Of a stretch of 64,000 bases of DNA, positions 47,828 through 59,700 are shown piece by piece. The stretch lies in NCBI GenBank assembly GCA_013407085.1, contig JACCGJ010001475.1:58743-122742 (forward strand), written 5' to 3'. Below the pieces are notes generated by a model. It was not told the origin of the DNA and made no database searches. It saw only the letters and a program-made list of their open reading frames with translations. The position numbers were made by a program, and so were the translations under genes. Within the stretch, counting starts at the first letter, position 1, and each line of letters begins with the position of its first letter. Source of the stretch: Atriophallophorus winterbourni (lineage: Eukaryota > Platyhelminthes > Trematoda > Plagiorchiida > Microphallidae).

Positions 47828-49095
47828 TGAGTACAATTAATGCTCGCCTCAACGGAAATTGCTGCAAAAAATGTGGCAAGGGGCATTGAGTGCACAGCGT
47901 GCAAACGTTGGGCTCACCCTGGCTGCTCTGGTATACATAAATCTCACTATGGGATTCATGCAAAGTACCGCTGGTTACAGTGGTATTGCAGCTCATGCCA
48001 TAAGGCTGCCAGTGACGCTACTTTTATAATTGTAAAACCTCAAAATAGTGAAATTTCGCCTAGCACGTCTAACGTCCTACCCTCTCAAACCTATGCATCT
48101 GTTTTGTGCGAAAACATGAGCCCGGGGACAACTGCAGTCAAGGCGAAAGTTGAAAATGGTAACCAGTTAGACCATCCTCCCAAGGAGGCCAATGTAAGGA
48201 GAACTTTGAAAAAACGTGCAAAATAAATTTTAGATTACCTGCAGCCGAGTGGAAAGTCAAACAGGTGAGCCAGGTAACCCGTCCACGTAGGCAAGCTGCC
48301 ACTCCCAAGGTGGCCAATGTAGCTGGAACCTCCAAGAAGCGTACTAAAGCCAGTAAGGTTAGTACACAAAAACGGCAACATTCAATTGATGCCGGTTTGC
48401 CTGTGCTAGAGCAACTTATTCAGGAATTAGATGGTTTGCGTCAGCAAATCGAAACACTGCACAGCAATTCCTCTGCTCCGAAATCTAGAACTAGAAATGT
48501 ACTAGTTTTCAACCGAACAGAACCATTTAATAAGGAATCTAAGTCTCGCAGAGATCTTGATCGTAGGTGTATAAACGATCTTCTCCGAATGGTGGATATG
48601 AAGCCTTCTACTTCCACAGTGCGAATCCACTGAGTAGGAAGATGGAGGATGGGTAACTGCCCTCGACCAATCCTAGTTGAATTTAATTATCAGGCGGATA
48701 GGGATGCATTCCTGGCTAGGGCTGAGTATATCGCAAACTCAACGCTAGATAAACTTCAGGTGAAGCCCGACAACCCTCCGTCCAGGATTCGGCAAAATTA
48801 TTCTGATTCCAATAGGAGAAACATAGCAATGAGAACATCGGTCATTCTTAACCCGAATGCAGCGCAAAACGCTATTCAGTCACAGACGGGCTTACCAAAC
48901 AGCACTTTGCCACTAGTTTTGTTGTTCGGCCCAGATGACGTTGATTGTCTTAGCGCAATTGACGATGGCACCCGAGAAGATTACTCCAGTAGTTGCTTCT
49001 CTTCTATGGATGCGGTATCAATTGTCAGGCAACGGTTTGATACGTTAACGAAAGAGACCGCCGAAACTGATGCTCCTGCTCTAAGTAGCACCTAA
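47828..49095 (+). pseudogene. LINE ORF1: PHD finger, coiled coil, basic/RRM-like region
   Basis: Start ATG at 47828 (MSTINARLNGNCCKKCGKG). A frameshift near 47880 moves to IECTACKRWAHPGCSGI and QWYCSSCHK, together a C4HC3 PHD finger. After a break at 48226 the frame from 48265 has a short coiled coil (LEQLIQELDGLRQQIETLH, about residues 45-65) and a Lys/Arg-rich stretch. After a stop at 48631, PRPILVEFNYQADRDAFL resembles the nucleic-acid-binding part of other LINE ORF1 proteins. Function inferred: RNA chaperone of the retrotransposon particle. Confidence 0.7.
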
Positions 49096-49189
49096 TAAAC
49101 GTGCAGCTCCCTCGGGTGCTTCGACCGAGGGCCAAACAGAACTAGTTTCAGAAGCACGAATAACCTTTGCCTAAGTATTGTATGCAAAT

Positions 49190-51940
49190 GTATGCAGCAT
49201 CAGGAATAAGTGGGCTGAACTTCCTCTCTGCGTGCTCAGTTACACCCAAGGGTTATTGCGCTTTCTGAGACCTGGCTGTCTGTGATTGATGAGGTGCCGG
49301 TAAACATCAGTGAACAGTATCTCGTCATAAGATGCGATAGGCCGGGCGATAGGAGAGGCGGTGGCGTTGCACTGCTCTTGGAGTATGGTTTGCACAACAT
49401 GGGTACAGGGATATCTCTCGCCATTGAAAACGTCCAAGTTGTTACGAGTATTCTGACTTGCTACAAGTCATCTCTCGCAATTGCTTGTGTCTACGTCACT
49501 CCCAGTGCATCCATACAGGAGTTTACACAGCTTATTGAGACACTCGACTGTTTGTTTCACTCAGCTCACAGTGTACTTATCTTGGGTGATTTCAACCTCC
49601 CAGACATAGATTGGCCTGTCCCCACTGGTCTAGTCACCCAGCAATCTGACACCTTTCTCGAATGGCTTCATAATCATGCGCTGCACCAGCATGTCAATGA
49701 TCCTACAAGGTTTCGCCATGGATGCACTCCATCCACGCTTGACTTGGTATTGTCGTCCCAGCTAGAAGCCATTAGTCATTTAAAGTACCTACCGCCGCTC
49801 GGCAAAAGTGATCACGTAATGATAAGCTTCGAAGCGATATTGCGTTTCTCGCAAACCTTTCACTCGTCCTAGACGCAATTTTAGGCGTGTAGACTGGGGT
49901 TTACTCTTGCAGACTTCAAAATCTTCCCTTCAGTTATCTAGCGATTCAAATGTGAATGAAAACTGGGATAGAATTTCTAGGTATCTAAGCGAGTTACAAG
50001 ACAAGCACGCTCCGCTGCAGTGTGTGAGAAAGCATCAAAGGCCACCCTGGTGGTCTCCTCGAGTCCGTAGGTCTACCCGTAAACGGGATCGTCTATGGCG
50101 GCAATATAAGCTATCCCTTACTTCTGGTTCTTGGGACCGCTACAAAACCGCTCGGAATGCCTGTGTTAAATTACACCGTGTGCTCAAACAGGATTTCGAG
50201 TTTTCTCTAGTTAAGGATGCTAAATCCAACCTGAAAAGGTTTTATAGCTACGCACAGTCGAAAGGAAAAACTAGGGAAAACATAGAGGGTTTCAAACTGG
50301 AGGACTGAAAAGTTGTCGATACCGACCTGTCTAAGGCGACTGCCTTCTCAGGGTTTTTCAGTAGCGTTCAACGACGGGATAATTCTTAAAACGCACCGTC
50401 AGGTCTGCTTTACCTGACACCTGGTGTCCATGTATTAGATGAGGTGTCCTTCAATGAAGCTGAGGTGTTTGACGCAATTATTCATGTTCGGGTCAACAAA
50501 TCTGAGGGACCGGACGGCATCTACTCAATTATGCTTAAAAACTTGCCTCAGTGCTTGCCGAACCGTTTTGCCAGCTTTTTAATTCATGCCTGCAGCTAAA
50601 AGTTGTTTCCAGTAAGTGGAGGGAAGCCATAGTCGTGCCAATACACAAGGGTGGTTGCAGGTCAACTGCTGGTAACTATAGACCGGTCAGCCTGACCAGC
50701 ACCGTCTCGAAAGTAATGAAAAAACTGCTGCGTGATAAAATCTGACAGCATCTTTGTCGGCATTCTCTGTTGAGTGTGACTCAGCATGGATTTCTCAAAG
50801 GTAGATCTTGCCTGACAAACCTTCTTAGCTTTCTCAATACTGCCACTAAAATGATGGATGAAGGGAAGCCTGTCGAAGCCCTCTACCTAGACTTCAGCAA
50901 GGCTTTCGATTCCGTGAATCACCGCCTCCTAGAGATTAGGCTTGCAGCCAAAGGGATACGGGGTAGTCTACTTGCTTGGATAAAGGCCTCCCTTACAGGT
51001 AGGACATTCCGAGTGAGAGTAGGATCTACGCTGTCGAATCAAACCGACGTGATCAGTGGTGTACTCCAAGGATCGGTACTTAGTCCTCTTCTATTCCTGA
51101 TTTTCAACGATGACTTGTCCTCTTAATTGAAGTGCCCATGCTTCATTTTCGCGGATGAAGATACCTTGATGCACGACCTTGATCGGGTCATAAACTGGTC
51201 ATACCAATGGGATCTCCCACTGAACCTAAATAAGAGCCAACTCTTGTCAACACTGGTTGATAAGATTTTGGTCCAGGTGGCTGGGAATTCCCTCAGTGTT
51301 AACGCCACACAGTGTGTTAAGGATTTTGGTGTACTGGTTAGGGCTGACTTCAAATGGGAGGACCAATTTGCCGCTGCGGCTCAGCGTGCACGCAAGTTAC
51401 ATTTTCGGCTGAAATCAGTGCTATCGAGCAGAACACCCGATGTATTCCTGCCACTGTACCAGGCATTAGTTCGACGCATCTTGAATACTGTGTTCAGGCG
51501 TGGTGTCCTCATTAAAAAAGGACATCCTTCGACTTGAAAGCGTACAGCGCCTCGCAACTCGCATGATTGAAGGTCAGCGAGGGAAACCGTACGCTGTCCG
51601 CCTAATGTCTCTCGATCTTTTCTCCCTTAGGCGCCGTCGTTTAAGAGGTGGCCTAATCGAAACCTTCAAGATCTTGAAGGGTTCGGGTGGCGTGCAAAAG
51701 AACGACTTCTTTACCTCAAGCCCCGAGCTGGGCACCCGGGGCCACTCACTTAAGATTGCTAAGAAACGATGTCGGCTGGACTCCAGGTAACACTTTTTCA
51801 GCCTTAGGGTTATTAACTTCTGGAACATTCTTTCAGAAGAACTTATATCCTGCAGTACCGTGCCTAGTTTTAAGCAGGGTTTGGACCGCAACTGGGGTAA
51901 GTTGTTTCCTGAATACTCTCCTTAATTTCATCTTTTAGCG
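49190..51940 (+). pseudogene. LINE ORF2: AP-type endonuclease and reverse transcriptase
   Basis: Endonuclease IALSETWLS, RRGGGVALLLEYGL, ILGDFNLPDIDW (49583), KSDHVMISFE (49808): all catalytic landmarks are present. Linker 49907-50308. RT: YRPVSLTSTVSKVMKKLL (50680), YLDFSKAFDSVNHRLLEIRL (50885), ISGVLQGSVLSPLLFLIF (51052), then CFIFADE running directly into DTLMHDLDRV (51137-51185). Compared with the 40.5 kb sibling, some 30 nt containing the second catalytic Asp and downstream residues are missing. Stops at 49870, 50306, 50743, 51124 and a frameshift near 51520. Catalytically dead. Confidence 0.85.
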
Positions 51941-52599
51941 TTATCCCGTAAATAACGTGAGGGCTAGAGTTCTCTGTGTTCTTATTTTATTATACACAAT
52001 GCTACTTCAGCTGACCTCTAACTGTGCTGCTGAAGAGAAACTGCTTTTTCTTTTTCCAGCATCGGCTATAACGCGGTGCTTCCTAAGTTCAACCCGTATA
52101 ATCTCTTGGCTTCGCGATCAGCGAAGATTTCAAATAGACAAAAAGAATAAACGTTTTGGCAGTGATGGGTGCTTCTCTGCAGCTTTCCACCGATAGAAAA
52201 ACTGGACGCTCGATTGGCTTGTTAGCCACATACTGTCCTGTGCAAACTGAACTGAACTGAACTGAACTGACCTAAATAATTAGGCGGTCGTTTCAAATTA
52301 CACGTGGTTTAGAATTTGTTAACAGTTATTAAAATTACACGAAATTCTAAATTCCCTCCAAACATTTTTTACCTGACAGGTGTTTTATACATTCAGAAAA
52401 TATGATTGTCCTGATCGATTTTGGTGATTTCATATGATATATACGTGGAAATACATGAAATAAATACTAAGAAAACTCTAGAAAATTAAACAGTCTTTTA
52501 TGCAGCTCGCTCCGCGGGCAGATCAGCATTCTTTATTGATATCATGAATTACGCCAGTCATGCGCGTCGTTTGATGGCGAGTTCGTTAAGTATTGTCAT

Positions 52600-53995
52600 C
52601 TAGTCATGCTTTCATTTCGAATTCCGTATATTATAGAGAGTTTCAGGGTTCAACGTCCAGGAAATACTACCCTCCATCCTGCTTCACCAATTAAGTACCA
52701 AACGGGAAGAACAAATCCGTGAGGCGCAAACTGAGTTTCGTGTCGGTCGAAGGTATATAGATCAAATCTTCACACTTCGTCATTTACTGGAGCAGTTTCG
52801 TAGGCCAACTATCCTGGTATTCCTTGACATCCGAGCGGCATTCGACTCAATCGATCGCGAGTCTTTGGAACTGTCTGCTGAGACATGTATGTTTGGATCC
52901 TTAAAGCATTATATTGCCCAACCTCGGGCATGGTTCGAGCGTACGGACAATTGTCGTCCTCGTTCAATGTATCCAGCGGGGTGCAACAGGACTGCCCTAT
53001 CTCACCATTACTTTTTAACTTCGCGATCGACGATGTTCTAAGCAAGGCCTTAGCTGGTCTGATGGGCGAAGGTGTTGAACTTCTGCCGGGTGAGAGAGCT
53101 ACCGATCTAGAGTGTGCGGATGACATCGCACTAATGGGAAATGACCCTCATATGATGCAACAAGCCCTGGAACGCCTAGCACTTGAAGATTCAAGTTATA
53201 GCCTGTGCTTTGCGCTTAACAAGCGTAAAACATTTACTCAGGACTGGAGCGGCTCTCTTCCAAATCTAACTGTGTGCAATGTCAATCTTGAATTGGTCGA
53301 CAGCTTTGTTTACCTTGGCTGTTGTATCTCTGCTGGCGGTTGTGCTGAGGACAAGATCTTATTGTGTGCTCGCAAAGCGGGTAAAGCGTTTGCTAACTTT
53401 CGCCATTTGCGGATTCGACGCGATGTTTCACTCCGTACTAAAGTCCAAGTGTACAACACACTGGTGCGTGCTACACTACATTATGACTGCGAAACCTAGT
53501 CTATCTGAGCGGAAGATGTCTGTCGGCTTTCTATTTTTGTTACCCGTTGCCTGCGTAGGATTGCTCGCATTCGGTCGCAGCATCCTGTTGCAAATATAGA
53601 TGTCGGCAAGTGTGTTTTAAGACCAAATGGCCACGGACTGAGAGAAATGCTGATGTTTGCTCGTTTGCGACTGTTGGGGCGTTTTAATAATGTCTCCTCA
53701 CCATACCATACCTTGCCTTATTCGCAGAGCCTGGGAGAAGCTGGCAGAAACGATCGGGTGGTCAGTCCATGACCTGGCGCGTTAGGATAAAGAAACTCAT
53801 CGTAGCGCTGGGCTCAGTTGGGCGTATTCGTTTGCCTGTGTGGAGTCCAAAAGCTCCGCCTAATAGTTGCCTGGAAACCTTACGAGACATGGCTGCAAAC
53901 CGAAGTCGGTGGCGCCAGTGTATTTTATTATGTGTCCTAATTTTTTCCTTATATTATTATAATATTAAATTTGATAAACAAAAATAAATTTAAAA
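52600..53995 (+). pseudogene. RTE-like LINE RT with CADD active site
   Basis: 5'-truncated. 52640-52880 in one frame: FRVGRRYIDQIFTLRHLLEQ and VFLDIRAAFDSIDRESL. After a break, a 204-codon frame (52885-53499): GMVRAYGQLSSSFNVSSGVQ, QQDCPISPLLFNFAIDDVL, LECADDIALMGND (normally YADD), FVYLGCCISAGG. Thumb/C-terminal DMAANRSRWRQCI at 53885. Tail aaacaaaaataaatttaaaa. Same RT type as the 60.8 kb element but more decayed. Confidence 0.85.
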
Positions 53996-54800
53996 AATCG
54001 CATGCAGCTAAACTACGAAAACAAGCTGCTTTTTGCGCATTTGTTTTTGCATAATCTGCTTGCCTGTTTTCCATTTTCACGCGCTTGCTTATCTGCTTTT
54101 CCTTATTCATATTGCTTGGAACTTTGTCTGTCTCCAGACTTGTGCTTCATGATGATGATGAAGTGAAATAAGATTGAAACATCATGCTCGAAGTAAGGTC
54201 TGAAAGACCTCCGCATCGAAACATGATAAATAATGTTAACAGAATCTTTCTAAGCACACATTCTAAAACAGGCGTTGCTATTTACCGCAGTAGCTACCAA
54301 GCTACTTTAAACCTAACAAGCTGGGTCGTTTTGAATCAACACCTGGAGGTACTTCTCTTTGTATCTGTCTACAAGATGGATCGCGGAGTGCTTGTGATAT
54401 CAGATTCGAACTACACGGCAACTCTGCTTCCTAAGCAGTAAGTAATTTAACGTGCACAAGTCGCCAAGACTGAGGCATAACGTGTTATGTATACATTGAT
54501 GATCCATTGAGCTGTACTGAGTAGTATTCTTCGTTCTGCAGCAGAGCCAACCATCCGAATATCGATAGATATATGTCAGATAAGCTCGATCTCAGACCAA
54601 CTGACTTGTGGATGAGGTTTTTCGTCTAACCATCCTGAGTGGGGTCTCCTAATATAGACCATACTTTGGCCGGAGCCAACTGTTAAAAGCATGTAAAATA
54701 GTAGAGTGCGCGTTTTCATGTCATGTGCTCACACTGCTCTCGCACTACTTGCAAACGGTTTCAATAACCTTTTTTTAGTTGTCTGGTCAATCCCAAGTAG
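53996..54800. other. Between LINE tail and first placed TTC27 exon
   Basis: Should contain the TTC27 5' end if the gene is complete, but no exon could be placed. A frame from 54376 to a gtaagt at 54438 is out of phase with the exon at 54801. Confidence 0.5.
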
Positions 54801-56720
54801 ACCTACCGCAAACGCAATTTGTTCATCAACGGCTTCCAATTTACGTTATTGAATGCAATAATAGAGGATTTGGCAAGCCAAACCTTCCGCGATATGGCAA
54901 CGATCGATACGAGTCGAGCCGCTGTAGTTGCTTATATGTATCAACACATTCCAAGTTAAACGTATGTTTCTCTTAGCTGTATTCGTTTGTCATTTATTTT
55001 TTATTCTCCATAACGTATGCTACTTGACACTTTGTTGGGTTCTAAACTTGTGTCTTTATTTGTCTATCATTAATTTTTCAGCCCCAATGAATTTCAATGA
55101 CGTGTTGCAGCAGTTATCCACTGATATCGATCTTTTGACTGCCACGGATAAAAGCATTATCGATTATTTGTTGAACAAGTTAGATTTAGTAAACTTATCT
55201 CGTTAGATCCCTATCGGTTCTCGGATTTTTGAATTTTCTCTTACGCGAGTTTGTCGCTGTAAATTTTCTCGGTGGGTGTGCGGAGTGCGTCTGTGACTGG
55301 GGTCGTGATATCAACGAAGCCGCCGTCAAAGAACTGTCATGCGAAGGTGAAATGCCTTTTCAGGGTGCGAAAAACCTCGTCTTATTCTGGCTTTGTGGTC
55401 GATTGTCGCGATATATGTGCAGTGTTTCTCAAGCAATGGTACGAATTCACCTTTTTCACGTTTTTCAGCTCTTCCCGTATCTCTTGGTTTCACTGAAGTG
55501 CCTATATTTGCACCAATATTTACTTGGCCATGAACGGTCCTCTAAACTAGATTCGGAACTGAACCACCTTTTAGACCTCAGTAAGGTTCCGTTGTTGTTG
55601 CGTCATGTTTAGGTGAAACGGCGTTTGTTTTGGATGACAGTGTTTGCGACTCAGAGATAGTTTGTTTCTTAATCATCGCATCTTACCTCTCTGTATTCTA
55701 TTATCGATACGAGCTTGCTGATGATCTGGCTTTAAAATGTGCCAAATATTTGGGAGTGTCTATCAATTTCTCCGGTAACGATTATTTTGTCATCTTTTTA
55801 TTGTAGGTGCTCTTGGGAAACGAACCAAATATCAAGATACCGACGTTGCCAACTTGCTAGTTCGTGTCGACAGAAATTCAAAAAATGTATCCAAAAATGA
55901 ACCACAATTTTCCAAACTGCCTACAGTTTGTTTTTATCTGGCCCTCACGTTATATTTCAGGCGTTTCCGCTAACTGACGATGGTTTGTTGGATTCTATAG
56001 CATTCAATAATGACGAGAATGGCTATGCACGAGACCTTTCGCTTTCAGAACAAGGGCTGCTTTTATTGTTATGGTATGCTCGTTCTTGACATAATTTTCG
56101 TTTTCATCCTAGCGAGATATACCACCTTGCTCAGCCAAAGGATGAAATGACAATTGAACAGCGCCAAGCCTATTTGGCACTGGTCCTTCAGCAGGCATAC
56201 CCGGATGGGAAAAGTGTATCCTCTACGTCACCCGGAACATCAAGTTGGCCAATAGCAACTGAGGCGTTATTCCACCGTAGTCTTATCGAATACGATTCGT
56301 CTCGAAAGCTCGATCGTTCTCTTAATCAATTAGAGGTTTTTCATTCATCATTTTCTAAACTTCTCAGGAGCTTCACGATCAGTTTAACAGGAATGAACCA
56401 GCGTCTACTGAGCGGGGTTATGACAGCTTTTTCCTGTGTCGTATGCCGTCCATCTGGATGATAGATGCAAGTTTATCTCAACCCGATATCTCATTAATAA
56501 GTTTATTTTTCTACTCGGTATTAATTGTAGTCATTCGGTGTCGCTTATTTTGTATATTTTTTGTAACTTTTTTCATCGTAACTGTTTTTGTTCTCAGATT
56601 GAGCAAGCCCATCACCTGAAGAAACTTGGTTGCCACAAAAGTGCTTTGGATATTTTTCTTCGCTGGAATCGCTGGTTCGATATCATTGAATGTTATACTG
56701 CATTGAACAAACGGGAAAAG
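54801..56720 (+). CDS. TTC27: TTC27 N-terminal exon cluster (10 exons, micro-introns)
   Basis: Ten exons packed into 1.9 kb. Introns are 127, 61, 30, 32, 32, 35, 39, 32 and 80 nt. All begin GT and end AG. Phase is preserved across each (1,0,0,1,1,0,2,0,0). The third exon aligns as EGEMPFQGAKNLVLF with the human block around DGESIYS. The fourth has LKCLYLHQYLL, matching the LRCVNIHQHLL block. The fifth has FVLDDSVCDSE, matching the FVDDSG block. Exon 9 matches the segment before the first TPR, but its 3' end (TCG before gtatta at 56518) is chosen only because it keeps the frame. The left edge of the first listed exon is set by an in-frame TAG at 54798-54800 that doubles as the splice acceptor. 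Confidence 0.82.
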
Positions 56721-59700
56721 GTAAATCTCTCTGTTTGGCATTATCAAGGGAATGTGGTAGTTTTGTTTACTTGATTGAATGAAACTTCCTCTGGTTACAG
56801 CCATTTGAACAAATACCGTATTTTTCGGACTCTAAGGGGCACATAAAAACACTTATTTTTACGAAAAATCGGCAGTGAGCCGTATATTCCGGTGCGCCTT
56901 ATGTATGAATAGTGTATGTTCACAGTGTGAACATACACTATTCATACACATACATTCATACATAAGGCGCACCGGAATATACGGCTCACTGCCGATTTTT
57001 CGTAAAAATAAGTGTTTTTATGTGCCCCTTAGAGTCCGAAAAATACGGTAATTTCAAAACGCTTATGTGCTCATGATGCTTTTCTTTCCTCACGGTGATA
57101 TATGATGAAATCACAAGCCTGATCCAGGCAAAATGCCGCCGAATCATAGGCTCACAGTTGCTGGTTGTGTCACTAATCTTATCACCCCAGAATGTATGTA
57201 CTTTTACCGGGTTTAGTGCCGAGCGATCTAAATCGGTGCCCACGTTTCCATGAAAACGTCCTCCTAATGGTCTATGATAAAAATCGAATATCTGCTACGT
57301 CGTTCAACACGCATAACACTGTCAAATCCCCACGCTGTACTGCATCGCATTTAATAACTACGGTTTTCTGGTATTATGGCACGACCAGAATGACGTTCAT
57401 AAACTGTCACTTCCAGATTACACTTGTTTAAGAGACAATATAGCCATCGGTATTCGGCCTGGTTAGCATGCGATATTACGGTATTTTTCTCGGCCACGAT
57501 GCTTTTCAGCATCGACCATCTGTTTGCGCCACTTTTACCCGCTAATAGAAAAACTACAACCAATTACGGTTTCAGGGAAGTCTTGCCGCTGCTTTTCGGT
57601 TGTCGTTGTTTCACTCGTTTCCGAAATTTTACTAACTGCACGTTATAGACTATTGGTATTCACCTCTTCCCTCTGTACTTGCTGCACGGATGTGCAAACG
57701 TGCAGTAGTTCAGTGTTGTGTAGTTAACACTCATAATTTATTCCCCACCGGTAGTGAGCTGAATGCGAGGACACGCTGAGCCTGGGTGTCATTTTATTTT
57801 CCTCTCATCTGTCATGGCCTCGGCAACCCGACAGTAACTTGTATGTATGTATGAAAGCACAAGCCTGATCCAGGCAAAGTGCCGCACAGTCAGTTTGCAG
57901 GGGGCTAAAGATACTCTCAGGTTTTCCAGGCCTAGACAAATATAAGAAAATGAAAATAGCATCGAGACTCCAACGTGTTTTTTTCGCATGCAGCTGAGTA
58001 CCGATTGCAATTCAATTCAGCATGATGATACCTGCACAGCACACAAGTACTGCGCGATTGTAGATCTGTGACAGTAACTTAACCCATGTGCCGTCTGTGA
58101 TTGTGTGGCAGTTTACCTAGATCAGGCTTGTGCTTTCATTCATCATGCATGCACACCGACATATTTTTAGATACGACACTGTTCGCTATCTCGGTAATGC
58201 TGTTCTTGGCGCTAAAGTTACAGCCTAACGAGCACAACTACTTTGCCACCATCAGTTGTTTAATGGTGCGTTGTGATGTGATGATGATGTCCAAAGTACT
58301 TGGTCAAGGGACTGTATCGCCTCCCATCATCACTGTTGGAAACTGTCGGCTCAAATCAGTACATCATTTCACATGCCTTGGTACAGCCATTGCGGATAAC
58401 CTCTCGCTAGACACGGAGATTGATAAGCGGATTGGCAGAGGAGCTGTCATTCTGTCCCGATTGAACTCTCGTGTTTGGGGTAACCGCAAGCTGACTATAA
58501 AGACAAAGATCATGGTATACAGCGCGTGCGTACTAAATGCTTTACTGTACGGCAGTGAAACCTGGACCACCCACGCAAGACACGAACGGAAGCTGAATGC
58601 TTTCCATCTACGAAGCATCCGTCGTATCTTGAAGATATCGTGGATGGACAGAGTGACTAATGGCGAAGTGCTTTCAAAAACTGGTCTACAGAGCATGTTC
58701 ACCCTATTGCGACCGCCGCCTGCGATGGCTTGGTCATGTCTACAGAATGGAAAATGGTCGTATTCCGAAAGATCTACTCTATGGTGAGTTGCAATTAAGA
58801 AGTCGACCACTGGGCAGACCGCACTTGCGGTACAAAGACGTTTGCAAAAGAGTCATGAAAGCTCTTTGCATCGACCCCGCGAGCTGGGAAGAACTTGCTC
58901 TTGACCACTCCCGATGGAGGCATTGTGTAAAGTGTCGTCTGCAAGCTGGGCAGCAGCAGATACAGCTCTTGGCTGCTGAACACAGATCACGCCGCAGGCG
59001 TGCAACTGATGCTATACAACCGAGTTCTGACTTTCGTTGCCAGCGCTGTGGGAGAGATTGTTCCTCCCGAATCGGACTGTTTAGTCATTCCAAAAGCTGT
59101 AGAACGTGAAAATTCATGCGATTGTGATGTACATCCATGGTCGACATCGACCGAAGGAGGCCAACAACAGTTGTTTAAAAATGTTGACTGTATTCGAAAT
59201 TTCATTCTGTCACGTTGATTACTCTTTTTTACTCAAATCTCAGGCCGAAGAGGTTATTCGTAGACAAATCGATGCAGGCGATAATTCCCCCGAATTGTTT
59301 TGTGCCCTTGGCGATGTGACAAACAATCGGGAACACTACTTAACAGCCTGGGAAATTTCCGAACACAAATCGGCACGCGCTATGCGCAGTCTGGGTGTTG
59401 TCTACATGTATGTGGACAAGGTACGTGACTCCATATCTTTTCTTGTTTCACACTTCGATATGTAATACCATCGCCCTTATTCTACACTCATCATTGCAGG
59501 ATTATCCAAAGGCCATTGAATGCTTTGAAAAGTCGTTGAACATAAATAGTTTTCAAGTGAGTAACGTTGATTGTTATTAACCATTACATTCTTTTTTATC
59601 ATAGTATTAGTTTTGATGCATGTATGAAAGCACAAGCCAGATCCAGGCAAAGTGCCGCACAGTCAGAGACTGCACATGGGCTGAGATACTGTCAGGTTGC

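Larger units (their letters stand above)
47600..52270 (+). mobile_element. Nearly full-length TGAAC-tailed CR1-like LINE
   Basis: 5'UTR 47600-47827 (shared with 39577-39800), ORF1 47828-49095, ORF2 about 49190-51940, 3'UTR to 52230, tail of ctgaactgaactgaactg to 52270. It is the most complete element here, with several single-base frameshifts and stops. The RT active site has a small deletion (see ORF2). Its own left neighbour is element C, which ends where this one starts. Confidence 0.88.

Noticed and set aside
54376..54437. Candidate first coding exon of TTC27 (ATG followed by a gtaagt donor)
   Set aside because: It ends in phase 2, but the next placed exon at 54801 must start at a codon boundary because an in-frame TAG sits just before it. 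No similarity to TTC27 N-termini.
57840..57945. Hammerhead in the short SINE-like repeat (contains ctgatcc)
   Set aside because: No CUGANGA core followed by a helix and GAAA is present in either strand.
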